From Xanthomonas euvesicatoria pv. euvesicatoria (lineage in GTDB: Bacteria; Pseudomonadota; Gammaproteobacteria; Xanthomonadales; Xanthomonadaceae): 64,000 nt of DNA. Positions 34,432-43,282 of this stretch are shown piece after piece (the first letter of the stretch is position 1; each line of letters opens with the position of its first letter). Where the stretch lies: positions 84,290 to 148,289 of the forward strand of contig NZ_JAJIUJ010000111.1 in the NCBI RefSeq assembly GCF_020880415.1, given 5' to 3'. Position numbers and translations under genes: made by a program. The notes below the pieces were generated by a model. That model had not been told where the DNA came from and searched no databases. It saw only the letters and a list, made by a program, of their open reading frames with translations.

Positions 34432-35435
34432 CAGGCAGTTGTTCCGAAATGGGCAGAAGGAGGAGTGGTAAATGAGGCGTCGGTGCCGGCGAGCAGGCCA
34501 TCCCAGCCTAGTGCGCCGCGGCCGATCAGGCCGATCAATGCAGCGGTATTGAGGCTGCGGCCCTGCACGGCCTGCAGCGATTCGGCGACCAGCTCCGGAT
34601 GGCACACCAGCACCACGTCGCAGCCGGCATCCAGATGCGCATGCACCCGGCCCGCCACACCGCCGGCACTGAACGAGGCAGCCATGCCGATGTCGTCGGA
34701 AAAGACCACGCCGCAGAAGCCCATCTGGCCGCGCAGGATCTGCTCGATCCAGCGCTGCGAATAGCCGGCCGGCTCCGGCGCGACCTGCGGGTAGACCACG
34801 TGCGCCATCATCACGGCGTCGGCGCCGGCCTCGATCCCCGCCACGAACGGCACCAGGTCTTCGGCCTGCAGCACCTCCAGCGGCCGCGGGTCGCTGGCGT
34901 GGTCGACATGGGTGTCTTCCAGCACGGTGCCGTGGCCGGGAAAATGCTTGAGCGTGGCGGCCATGCCGGCGCCGTGCAGCGCCTGCACATAAGCACGCGT
35001 GAAGGTGGCCACGATCTGCGGGTCGTCGCTGAAGGCGCGATCGCCGATGGCGCGGTTGCCGCGCCCCAGGTCCACCACCGGGGCAAAGCTCAGGTCCACG
35101 CCGCTGGCGCGGACCTCGCTGGCCATCAACTGCGCATGCGCGCGCGCGGCGGCCAGTGCAGACTCCGGGTCATGCGCGTACTGCGCACCGAAGCTTTGCA
35201 GCGGCGCCAGCGCGCTGAATCCTTCGCGAAACCGCTGCACGCGCCCGCCTTCCTGGTCCACGCAGACCAGCACCGGGCGTGGCGCGGCGGCGCGAATGGC
35301 AGCCGACAGCTCGGCCACCTGGGTGCGCGAGGCGAAGTTGCGCTTGAACAGCACCACGCCGGCAACCGCATCGTGCTGCAGCCAATCGCGTTCCTGCGCG
35401 CTGAGTTCGGTACCGGCAACGCCGATCAGAAGCAT
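34431..35435 (-). CDS. nagZ: Beta-N-acetylglucosaminidase NagZ
   Basis: This 334-residue cytosolic GH3 enzyme shows KHFPGHG (the His/Asp loop used in catalysis), CVDQEGGRVQR, and FSDDIGM with the nucleophile Asp. It removes GlcNAc from anhydromuropeptides in peptidoglycan recycling and so affects beta-lactamase induction. The start is the ATG at 35435 (MLLIGVAG); the frame opens earlier at 35516. It is the first gene of nagZ-hpt-MTI phosphorylase. Confidence 0.9.
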   Translation of the reverse strand: MLLIGVAGTELSAQERDWLQHDAVAGVVLFKRNFASRTQVAELSAAIRAAAPRPVLVCVDQEGGRVQRFREGFSALAPLQSFGAQYAHDPESALAAARAHAQLMASEVRASGVDLSFAPVVDLGRGNRAIGDRAFSDDPQIVATFTRAYVQALHGAGMAATLKHFPGHGTVLEDTHVDHASDPRPLEVLQAEDLVPFVAGIEAGADAVMMAHVVYPQVAPEPAGYSQRWIEQILRGQMGFCGVVFSDDIGMAASFSAGGVAGRVHAHLDAGCDVVLVCHPELVAESLQAVQGRSLNTAALIGLIGRGALGWDGLLAGTDASFTTPPSAHFGTTA

Positions 35436-35550
35436 GTTGGGGACTCCCGGGCCAGGCGCCACGGTGGCGCAGCGCGGCATTGTCGCAGATGCGCGTGGCA
35501 GCGTCAGATCGCGCATTCAGGTGCGTGCCCTGCGGGCGCGGCGGGCAGGC

Positions 35551-37128
35551 TTACAGCACCTCGAGGTGGGCGCGCCAATGCGCGGCCTGGGCCTGCACCT
35601 GTGCCAGCACTTCGGGGGCCATACCGTCGAGCTGGCGGTACGGCAGCGCCAGGCGTTCGTTGGCGCCCAACAGCAGGCGCTGGCGCTGCAGAAAGTCCCA
35701 GTACAACGCGTTGTACGGGCAGGCGTTCGGCCCGACCCGCAACTTGCGCTGATACCGGCAACCACCGCAGTAATCGCTCATGCGATCGATATAGGCCGCA
35801 CCGCTGATATACGGCTTGCTGCCGAGCAGGCCGCCATCGGCGAACTGGCTCATGCCCACCGTATTGGGCAGCTCCACCCACTCGAAGGCGTCGATATACA
35901 CGCCCAGGTACCAGCGATGCAGCGCCTGCGGGTCCAGCCCCGCCAGCAGCGCAAAATTACCGATCACCATCAGCCGCTGGATGTGATGCGCATGCGCATT
36001 GGCCAACGAATTGCCGATCGCATCTGCCAGGCAGCGCATGCCGATCTGCCCGTCCCAGAACCAGTGTGGCAGCGCTGCATGCTGATCGAGATGATTCGAG
36101 TCCGCATAGCCGGGCATCTGCGACCAATACACACCGCGCACGTACTCGCGCCAGCCCAGAATCTGCCGGATGAAGCCTTCCACCGCCGCCAACGGCGCAT
36201 GCCCTTGCCGCCATGCCGCTTCGGCGCGCGCGATCACTTCGCGCGGGTGCAGCATCTTGACGTTGAGCGCGAACGAAAGCAGCGAATGGAACAGGCGCGG
36301 GCTACGCGTGCTCATCGCATCTTCGTAGCGGCCGAAATTGGGCAATGCATGCGCGATGAAAGCGTCCAGATGCTGCAAGGCTTCGTCGCGATCCAGCGGC
36401 CATGGCAGGGCGTGCGCATTCGGTGCGCCAAAACTGCGCACCCCGGCGGCTTCGATCGTGCGCCACAGCGCGCTGTGGTCGTGGGTCGTGCGCCAATCCT
36501 GTGGGGCAGGCGGGTCGCCCGGCCACGGCGCACGGTTGTCGTGATCGAAGTTCCAGCGCCCGCCTTCCGGCTCGCCCGCGGCATCGAGCAGGATGCCATG
36601 CTGGCGCCGCATGCGCCGATAAAACACTTCCATGCGCCACGGGCTGCCGGCGCGAAAACAGCCGGCGACTTCACTGCGTGCGGTCAAAAAATGTTCGCTG
36701 CCGAGCATGCGCGTGGCAAAGGGCTGCGCGGCGCTCCAGTGCTGTAGTGCTTCGTCCAGCCGCCATTCGTCTGGGGCCTGGTACTCCAGATGGCCGGCGC
36801 GGTAATGCGCCATCAACGCCTCGAGGTTGTGCGGGATCGACTGCCGGTTGCTGGCATTGTCGATGGTCACATAGCGCACCCGATGCCCGGCACGCCGCAG
36901 GCCCGCAGCGAACGCGCGCATGGCCGCGAAGATCGCCAGGACCTTCTGCGCGTGATGCAGCACGTAGTCGGTTTCCTGCCGCACTTCCATCAATACATAG
37001 ACCACGCCTGCATCGCGCGTCGCGAACCAGCTGTGGTGCGGATCGAGCTGGTCGCCCAGAACCAAACGCAGCGTATGGGCCGGCGTTTGTGGGGTGGTTT
37101 GCGCGACAAGTGCGCTGGAATCATGCAT
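35551..37128 (-). CDS. Cryptochrome/photolyase family protein, Fe-S (6-4) type
   Basis: The product has 525 residues from the ATG at 37128. The N-terminal alpha/beta part begins LRLVLGDQLDPHHSW, typical of the PhrB/FeS-BCP clade. The C-terminal FAD helical domain contains MSTRSPRLFHSLLSFALN and IRQILGWREYVRGVYW. Cysteines in GMRCLAD, DYCGGCRY and NACPYNAL would bind a 4Fe-4S cluster. Such proteins repair (6-4) photoproducts using light and often carry a lumazine antenna. The adjacent genes (FAD oxidoreductase, FrnE-like) lie in the same direction. Confidence 0.9.
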   Translation of the reverse strand: MHDSSALVAQTTPQTPAHTLRLVLGDQLDPHHSWFATRDAGVVYVLMEVRQETDYVLHHAQKVLAIFAAMRAFAAGLRRAGHRVRYVTIDNASNRQSIPHNLEALMAHYRAGHLEYQAPDEWRLDEALQHWSAAQPFATRMLGSEHFLTARSEVAGCFRAGSPWRMEVFYRRMRRQHGILLDAAGEPEGGRWNFDHDNRAPWPGDPPAPQDWRTTHDHSALWRTIEAAGVRSFGAPNAHALPWPLDRDEALQHLDAFIAHALPNFGRYEDAMSTRSPRLFHSLLSFALNVKMLHPREVIARAEAAWRQGHAPLAAVEGFIRQILGWREYVRGVYWSQMPGYADSNHLDQHAALPHWFWDGQIGMRCLADAIGNSLANAHAHHIQRLMVIGNFALLAGLDPQALHRWYLGVYIDAFEWVELPNTVGMSQFADGGLLGSKPYISGAAYIDRMSDYCGGCRYQRKLRVGPNACPYNALYWDFLQRQRLLLGANERLALPYRQLDGMAPEVLAQVQAQAAHWRAHLEVL

Positions 37129-37308
37129 CAAAGTGACGCCCGATGATGCGGGGCGCATGGGCGCGTCCGTGCCGACGCGGCGCATGGGCATGCCTTGGAC
37201 CCGAAAAAAACACTCGAATCACCGGCAACGCATGCACCAACGACTGCCATGACCGCGGTATGGACTTGCATCGCACTGCCCTTTAGTTCTGCGCTGCCTG
37301 GCACAGCG

Positions 37309-38280
37309 TCAGTGGCCAGCGCTGTACAGCACATCGCCGGCAGACACGCGCCGGGCCAATGCCATTGCGCTCTGCCATGCGCCCTCCACCTTGCCGCCGG
37401 CCAGCCAGTCGCCGCACATGCCCAAGCCCAGCTGCGCATCCCAGACGCAGCCAAGCTGCAATGCCGGGTCGCTACTGGCAACCTTCCAAAAAAAAGCATC
37501 GCAGGACTGCGGCACTGGCAACCCGAGCGCTGCAAGCTCCGGCACCAGGCTGGCGCTGACGTGCCCAGGCATGGCATCGCAGTGCGCCTGGCTCCACTCG
37601 GCCGTTGCATGCGCCAGCCAGTTCTCCGCACCCGCACGCGCAGGCTTGCTGGAGTTGCGCGCCACCCAGCGTAACGCGCCGGCATTGACGAACAGCGCGT
37701 CGTAGCCCGGATCGATGGGCGCATCGAAGTGCGCCATCACCGCCAACGCAGGCGCAGCCTGCGCGAGTAACCCAGCCGCACTCGGCGCCGGGACGGCCAG
37801 CAACACCGTATCGAACAGATGCTCTGCAGCATCTTGCGACACCGACAGGCGCCATCCCTGCCGGCTGCGCTGCAGCGCGCGCACCTCGGCACTCAAACGC
37901 ACATCCAGCTGCGCGGCAAGCGTACGCGCCGGCGCGGTCATCTCGGACACACCCACGTAGCGCATCAGCGCGCTCTGGGATCGGCGCAACTGCGTGCCGT
38001 CCCAGCTTGCGATACGCGCCTGCCAGGGCGCGGCAATACCGGCATCGATCCAGGCATCCACGACCGCTGCAAATGCAGGATCGCGCGCGGTGAAATACTG
38101 CGCTCCGTGATCGCATTGCCACTGCTCGGCGCTGTAGTGGCGCATGCGGCCGCCCGGGGTCTGCGCCTGATCGAACACCGTCACTGCATGGCCTTCCATC
38201 TGCAGTTGCTGCGCGCAGGCCAACCCGGCCAGCCCGGCGCCGATCACGGCGATCGTCTGCGCGCGGTCGGGCAGTGTCAT
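37309..38280 (-). CDS. FAD-dependent amine oxidase-like (renalase-type) oxidoreductase
   Basis: This 323-residue flavoprotein begins MTLPDRAQTIAVIGAGLAGLACA; the Rossmann motif is GAGLAG, and the GG doublet follows in TPGGRMR. The C-terminus has the FAD-binding CGDWLAGGKVEGAW, typical of the NAD(P)/FAD-dependent renalase-like group in bacteria. The substrate is unknown; renalases oxidise isomeric dihydro-NAD(P). The upstream extension to 38406 overlaps the FrnE-like gene and is not part of it. It lies between the photolyase and FrnE-like genes. Confidence 0.82.
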   Translation of the reverse strand: MTLPDRAQTIAVIGAGLAGLACAQQLQMEGHAVTVFDQAQTPGGRMRHYSAEQWQCDHGAQYFTARDPAFAAVVDAWIDAGIAAPWQARIASWDGTQLRRSQSALMRYVGVSEMTAPARTLAAQLDVRLSAEVRALQRSRQGWRLSVSQDAAEHLFDTVLLAVPAPSAAGLLAQAAPALAVMAHFDAPIDPGYDALFVNAGALRWVARNSSKPARAGAENWLAHATAEWSQAHCDAMPGHVSASLVPELAALGLPVPQSCDAFFWKVASSDPALQLGCVWDAQLGLGMCGDWLAGGKVEGAWQSAMALARRVSAGDVLYSAGH

Positions 38281-38320
38281 GCCATCGCGCACGTGCCGGT
38301 GCATGCGGCAGGCATGCGGG

Positions 38321-39004
38321 TCACACCACGCAGCCGTCAGGCCCGCAGGCATCGGGCCCGCCGACGGGCGTCGATTCGGCCGCCAACTGCAGCAGCGCCT
38401 GCGCAAAACTTTCCGGCGGTTGCGCGCCCTGGATCAGCGCACGGCCGTCGATCACGAAACTAGGCACTGCACGGATGCCCAACGCGGCGGCCTGCGCTAG
38501 CTGCGCTTGCACCTCGACGGTGCCTTCGTCCGATTCCAGCATCGCCTGCACACGCGCCGCCGTAAGGCCACCGGCCTCACCGGCACGCACCAGCGTGTCG
38601 AACGCGCCCACGTTTTGGCCTTCGGCAAAATGCGCATGGAACAGCGCTTCCATGACCGCATCCACATCGCCCTCGTGGCTGGCCAGCCAGATCAAACGAT
38701 GCGCACGCAGGGTGCTGACCTGCACCTGCCCACGGCCGAAATCCAGCGGCAAGCCTTCCGCCTGCGCGGTGGCCTGGGTCTGCGCCAGGATCTGTTCGAC
38801 GCGTGCCGTACCGCCGAACTTCGACGCCAGGGCCGCGCGCAATGGCGTGGGCTCCAGGCCGGCATCCGGATCAAGCTGGAACGCGTGGTAATGAATGTCC
38901 AAGGCCGGCGCCTGCGCGCCAAGTGCCGCAAGGGCGGCCTGGAAACGGCGTTTGCCGATCCAGCACCAGGGGCACACTACGTCGGACCAGATGTCGATGC
39001 GCAT
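38321..39004 (-). CDS. FrnE-like DsbA-family disulfide oxidoreductase
   Basis: The protein has 227 residues without a signal peptide. The thioredoxin-fold redox motif CPWC lies at 11-14 (VVCPWCWIGKRRF), and a cis-Pro loop lies in AVPSFVIDG. The sequence matches the cytosolic FrnE/2-hydroxychromene isomerase branch of DsbA, which acts in polyketide pathways or oxidative-stress thiol exchange. The C-terminus GPDACGPDGCVV has two further cysteines, as in FrnE of Deinococcus. The start is the ATG at 39004; the frame opens at 39142. Confidence 0.85.
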   Translation of the reverse strand: MRIDIWSDVVCPWCWIGKRRFQAALAALGAQAPALDIHYHAFQLDPDAGLEPTPLRAALASKFGGTARVEQILAQTQATAQAEGLPLDFGRGQVQVSTLRAHRLIWLASHEGDVDAVMEALFHAHFAEGQNVGAFDTLVRAGEAGGLTAARVQAMLESDEGTVEVQAQLAQAAALGIRAVPSFVIDGRALIQGAQPPESFAQALLQLAAESTPVGGPDACGPDGCVV

Positions 39005-39229
39005 GAGCTGGGATTCGTTTGTGGGATGGGATTGGGATTTGCAGAGCATAGACGGGATTCTGCAATCGCAAAGCGTTCGCCAGTGCCGAAACCGGGGAGC
39101 GATGATCAAGCGTTGCAAGGCGGCCTGGCGCCGCGCACTCATCTGTTCTACGCATCAGCGATCCACCTCACGCATCAGGCCTCCAAGGCACCGGGCTGCG
39201 TGTCCGCCTTTGCGAGTCCAGATCCCGCA

Positions 39230-39727
39230 TCACAAATCCTCTTTCCACTGCTTGAATGGATGCGAGGCCAGGGCCAGGTTGTAATAGCGCACGTCGTCGG
39301 TGACTTCGGTCCCAATCCATTCCGGCGTGGCGAATGCTTCGTCGGAGCGTTCGAGTTCGATCTCGGCCACGATCAGGCCGGCGTTGTCGCCGAGGAATTC
39401 GTCCACTTCCCACACATGTCCCTGGTAGGCGACCAGATGCCGGCGTTTGTCGATCAGGCCGCCTACGCACAGCGCCAGCAATGCGCGTGCATCAGCCAGT
39501 GGAATCGGATATTCGAACTCCTGCCGCGTATGCCCTACCTCGCGCGATTTTAGATTGAGAAATGCGCTTTCGCCCTGAATCCGCACCCGTACCGAGGCAT
39601 TTTGCGTGCCACTGCGCAGCGCCGCCTGGTCGTTGATATAGCCCTGCGCCATCGGAATCACCGCATGCGCGGCGTCGCGCCAGCCATCGCCGGTAACCAG
39701 GAATTTGCGTTCGATTTCTACAGGCAT
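39230..39727 (-). CDS. CYTH-domain triphosphate tunnel metalloenzyme
   Basis: This 165-residue protein begins MPVEIERKFLV, the ExExK signature of CYTH proteins (4-9), followed by acidic and basic strands (VRVRIQGESAFLNLKS; VWEVDEFLGDNAGLIVAEIELE) that form the tunnel. Short single-domain members are inorganic triphosphatases, thiamine-triphosphatases or class IV adenylate cyclases. The length and lack of a CHAD domain fit the small bacterial triphosphatase group. A palindromic element starts right at the start codon's upstream side. Confidence 0.85.
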   Translation of the reverse strand: MPVEIERKFLVTGDGWRDAAHAVIPMAQGYINDQAALRSGTQNASVRVRIQGESAFLNLKSREVGHTRQEFEYPIPLADARALLALCVGGLIDKRRHLVAYQGHVWEVDEFLGDNAGLIVAEIELERSDEAFATPEWIGTEVTDDVRYYNLALASHPFKQWKEDL

Positions 39728-39796
39728 GGGAATCGGGAATCGAGAGTCGGGAATGGCAAAAGCATAAGCCGTTCGCCGTTACGATTCCCGATTGCC
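39728..39796. repeat. GGGAATCGGGAATC-type palindromic element 1
   Basis: Left arm GGGAATCGGGAATCGAGAGTCGGGAAT and right arm CGATTCCCGATTGCC surround about 25 bp of other sequence. It matches the elements at 46874-46968 and 48845-48945. It lies between rlmD and the CYTH gene, both on the minus strand, immediately before the CYTH start codon. Confidence 0.8.
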
Positions 39797-39806
39797 TCCT
39801 CCTGAT

Positions 39807-41141
39807 TCACCGCCTCTCAAACACCGCAATGCTTTCCACGTGCGCGGTGTGCGGGAACATGTCCATCGCGCCTGCGCAGACCAGCGTGAAGCCCTGATCG
39901 TTGACCAGATAGCCGGCGTCGCGCGCCAGCGAGCCCGGGTGGCAACTCACATAGACGATGCGATCGAACGTTTTCAACGGCAGCTGCTGCAGCACTTCCA
40001 GGGCGCCGGAGCGCGGCGGGTCCAGCAGCAGCTTGTCGAAGCCCTGGCGCATCCAGGGTGCGCTGCGCTGATCCTGGGTCAGGTCGGCGGCGTGGAACTG
40101 CGCATTGTCCAGGCCATTGCGCTGGGCGTTCTCTTTGGCCCGTGCCACAAGTCCGGCGTCACCTTCCACCCCCACCACCTCACGCACCACGCGCGCCAGC
40201 GGCAGGGTGAAGTTGCCCAGGCCGCAGAACAGGTCCAGCACGCGGTCGTCGGGCTTGGCCTCCAGCAGTGCGACCGCATGGGCGATCATCTTCTGATTGA
40301 GCGACGCGTTGACTTGAATGAAATCCAGCGGCCGGAACGCCAGTTCCACCTCCCACTGCGGCAAGCGGAACGATAGCGGCACGTCCTGCGGCCACAGCGG
40401 ATGCACGCTGTCCACCCCGCCGGGCTGCAGGAAAATCGCAAAGCCGTGCTCCTGGGCAAAGGCGACCCAGGCCTGGCGATCGCGCTCGCTGAGCGGCTGC
40501 ATATGCCGAATGGTCAAGGCCACCGCATCGTCGCCGGCGATGAATTCGATCTGCGGAATGTCGCGCTTGCCGTCCATGCCTTCGATCAGCGCGGCAAACA
40601 AGGGGATCTTCTCGCCGATCTGCGGAATCACCGTGTAGCAGATCGACAGATCGGCCACGAACCGCGGGTCCAGCTCACGAAAGCCGACCAAGGTCTTGTC
40701 CTTCTTCTCGACGCGACGCACCGAGAACCTGCCCTTGCGCCGATACCCCCAGTTGTCGCCGGTCAGCGCGGGCAGCACGGCTTGCGGAGTGACGTGACCG
40801 ATACGTTCCAGGTTGTCCATCAGCACGCGCTGTTTGGCCACGATCTGCTGCGACTCCTCCAGATGCTGCAACACGCAGCCCGCGCAGACGCCAAAGTGCG
40901 GGCAGCGCGGGGTGACCCGCTGCGGCGATGCCTCCAGCACCTCCACGGTCTTGGCCTCATCGAAATGCCGGCTACGGGCGGTGGGTTCGGCGCGCACCAA
41001 CTCGCCCGGCAAGGCGCCGCTGATGAAGGTGACCTTGCCGCCCTCGCCGTCGCGGCGGGCGACCCCGCGGCCGTCATGGCTCAGGTCGGTGACCGCGGTC
41101 TGGAAGGGGGTACGGTCGAGACGGTTTCGGGTTCTGGCCAC
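39807..41141 (-). CDS. rlmD: 23S rRNA (uracil-1939-C5)-methyltransferase RlmD
   Basis: From the GTG at 41141 the product has 444 residues, the usual Xanthomonas length. The order is an N-terminal TRAM domain (DLSHDGRGVARRDG; KVTFISGALPGE), the 4Fe-4S cysteines in CPHFGVCAGCVLQH, a central domain, then the SAM motif VLDLFCGLGNFTLP and catalytic VSCHPGSLARD. It methylates U1939 of 23S rRNA. The frame continues upstream to 41246 without family character. It diverges from the REC-HPt gene. Confidence 0.9.
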   Translation of the reverse strand: MARTRNRLDRTPFQTAVTDLSHDGRGVARRDGEGGKVTFISGALPGELVRAEPTARSRHFDEAKTVEVLEASPQRVTPRCPHFGVCAGCVLQHLEESQQIVAKQRVLMDNLERIGHVTPQAVLPALTGDNWGYRRKGRFSVRRVEKKDKTLVGFRELDPRFVADLSICYTVIPQIGEKIPLFAALIEGMDGKRDIPQIEFIAGDDAVALTIRHMQPLSERDRQAWVAFAQEHGFAIFLQPGGVDSVHPLWPQDVPLSFRLPQWEVELAFRPLDFIQVNASLNQKMIAHAVALLEAKPDDRVLDLFCGLGNFTLPLARVVREVVGVEGDAGLVARAKENAQRNGLDNAQFHAADLTQDQRSAPWMRQGFDKLLLDPPRSGALEVLQQLPLKTFDRIVYVSCHPGSLARDAGYLVNDQGFTLVCAGAMDMFPHTAHVESIAVFERR

Positions 41142-41299
41142 GTGGCGACAAGCTGCGGGCAAAAAGGGTGCGTATTGTCGCAGATGCGACCGACGGAGGC
41201 CGCGCCGGTCAGCGCAACAATTGTCGCGCCCCGCAAACACAGGCAAACTTCCGCTGCGCGCGACAAATCAGGACGCGGCATCGCTGACAAGGAGGCAGC

Positions 41300-42022
41300 A
41301 TGAACATGGCCACACGCCAGGAACCCCACCCACGCCTACTGCTGGTGGAAGACGACCCGATCAGCCGCGGGTTCTTGCAGGCTGTGCTTGAAAGTCTTCC
41401 GGCCACGGTCGACTGTGCCGATTCCCTTTCTTCCGCACTCGACCGCGCGCGCGAACGTCGCCACGACCTCTGGCTGATCGACGTCAACCTCCCCGATGGC
41501 ACCGGTAGCGGGCTACTGCGTGCATTGCGCCTGCTGCACCCGGACGTGCCGGCACTGGCGCACACCGCCGACGCGACCATGTCGATGCAGCACAGCCTGC
41601 AGTCCGACGGGTTCCTGGAAATGCTGGTCAAACCAATGACCTCCGAGCGCCTGCTGCAGGCGGTGCGGCGCGGCCTGGCACGCGGTCGCTACAGCGTGGC
41701 CCCGGTGGGCGTGCTGGACATCGCCGCCAGCGACTGGGACGAGACCGCTGCGCTGAGCGCGCTCAACGGCCAGCAGCATCATCTCAATGCCCTGCGCGAG
41801 CTGTTCCTGGCCGAGCTGCCGGGCACCCGGGATGCGGTGGATTCGGCCTTGCAGATCAGCGACGAACAGGCACTGCGCAGCCATCTTCATCGGTTGCAGG
41901 CCAGCTGTGGCTTCGTCGGCGCGGCGCGGCTTGCCGGCGCAGTGCGCCTGCTGCGCGGCGACCCGCACTCGCGGACCGCACGCACCCAATTCCACGCGGC
42001 GGTGGCTGCATTGCTGCATTGA
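41300..42022 (+). CDS. Orphan REC-HPt phosphorelay protein
   Basis: The 240-residue protein starts at the ATG at 41300 with an AAGGAGG site. Residues 12-125 form a REC domain: acidic pair LLVEDDPI, phospho-Asp in LWLIDVNLP, and Lys in LVKPMT. Residues 140-238 form an HPt-like helical bundle with the phospho-His pattern LRSHLHRLQASCGFVGAARL. No kinase or output domain is present. It can pass phosphate between a kinase and another regulator. It sits alone, diverging from rlmD. Confidence 0.85.
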   Translation: MNMATRQEPHPRLLLVEDDPISRGFLQAVLESLPATVDCADSLSSALDRARERRHDLWLIDVNLPDGTGSGLLRALRLLHPDVPALAHTADATMSMQHSLQSDGFLEMLVKPMTSERLLQAVRRGLARGRYSVAPVGVLDIAASDWDETAALSALNGQQHHLNALRELFLAELPGTRDAVDSALQISDEQALRSHLHRLQASCGFVGAARLAGAVRLLRGDPHSRTARTQFHAAVAALLH

Positions 42023-42422
42023 GCGAATCGAGCGCAGCACCTCCTTGCCAGAGGAGGTGTGCCAGACGCCGGCGTCGGTGCGCTTCCGGCTCGCCGCCGC
42101 GGTCGATGCATCGTCGTCCTGCCGATCGAGCTGCGTATGGCAGGCAGCACCGGCTCCAGTTGCTGGCGTTTGACTGCCTGGATGATCTACAGCTCGACGC
42201 AGGGCATATGCAGTTGCTGCTCGCCCGGTCCATGTCGGTGACGAGAGTGGCGCTCGTGGTCGAGGGCAGGCGAAGGGCTTTATAAACCGACGGGCACGGG
42301 TGCTGTCTGCCGGTTTTCCGAGCGCCCGCTTCGCTCAATTCGCTGCTGGCTCGTGGGATCGCCGGTCGCTGCTGGACTTTTGTCCAGCGCTATCACGCAT
42401 GGGCCTCCAGCACTCCGCGCCA
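42023..42422. other. Gene-free stretch between convergent genes
   Basis: The stretch lies between the REC-HPt stop and the recO stop. A stem CACCTCCT/AGGAGGTG (42038-42059) with a 6-base loop lies 16 bp after the REC-HPt stop, but no T-run follows. A weak AAACCG...CGGTTT pairing is at 42284-42316. No gene is recognised. Confidence 0.5.
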
Positions 42423-43145
42423 TTAGCGGCGGCGCGCCAGGTCCTCGAGCATTTGCCAGGATTTCAGACCACGCCCGCCCAGATGGTGCAGCAGTACCCC
42501 GCGCATGCTGCGCCGCAGGCCTGGCATGTCGTCGGCATCCGGCATGACGTCTTCGCCCAGCGCCAGCAGCGCCGCACCGGTGACGGTTTCGCGGCGGTCC
42601 TGGGCTAGCCGTTCGCTCAACACGCGCAAGGCGCCCTCCTGCGGATCCAGCCGATACCGCGCCGCCGGGTCGATCGGCTGCCCGTCGCTGTCATGCTGCA
42701 GATCGAAGGCGAACCCCAGCCCGTCCAGCACGTCGCGCTCGAACCGGCGCAGCCCCCACGCCAACGGCAGATCGGACGCCAGGTAAGTACGTGCCTGCGC
42801 ATAACAGGCATAAAGTTCGGGCACCGGATCGTTACGCGGGGCCAGGCGCAGCAGCAATTCGCTGATATAAAAACCAGCCAGCATGGTGTCGCCGACCAGT
42901 CGCGGCGCGGTGTCCAGCGCTTCGGCCTGGCGCAGCTGGGCCAGCTCGCCGCGCTGCACGGCACTGAACTGGATCAGCTGCAAGGGCTGCAAGGCCGCGC
43001 GCAGCGCCTGCTTGCGCGGCCCCTGCACACCGCGCGCCAGCAGTCCCACCCGCCCGTGCTGCTCGGTCAGCACTTCCACCAGCAGGCTGGTCTCGCGCCA
43101 GGCCCGTACGTGCAAGACGAACCCGCGCTCGTGCTCGATCAGCAT
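42423..43145 (-). CDS. recO: DNA repair protein RecO
   Basis: This 240-residue protein has an N-terminal OB-fold ([35 protein letters not shown]) and a C-terminal helical domain ([22 protein letters not shown]). It works with RecF and RecR to load RecA on SSB-coated gaps. It is normally the last gene after rnc and era. Here it is separated from era by the 258-aa secreted-protein gene, and a 137-bp gap lies before it. Confidence 0.9.
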   Translation of the reverse strand: MLIEHERGFVLHVRAWRETSLLVEVLTEQHGRVGLLARGVQGPRKQALRAALQPLQLIQFSAVQRGELAQLRQAEALDTAPRLVGDTMLAGFYISELLLRLAPRNDPVPELYACYAQARTYLASDLPLAWGLRRFERDVLDGLGFAFDLQHDSDGQPIDPAARYRLDPQEGALRVLSERLAQDRRETVTGAALLALGEDVMPDADDMPGLRRSMRGVLLHHLGGRGLKSWQMLEDLARRR

Positions 43146-43282
43146 CTTAGGTCCATGCGTTGCAGCCCTCGATCAGCCGAAGCCGTGCAGGACCATCCCA
43201 TTCCCAGGAACCAGGGTCCTCACGCAGCCGTACGTCCCACATGCCGAAGACGGTCAAGAAGGACACACGACACAGGATTCCG

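Noticed and set aside
39005..39085. Possible fourth GGGAATC-type palindrome
   Set aside because: It has GGGATT words but lacks a convincing second arm, so it was not listed as an element.
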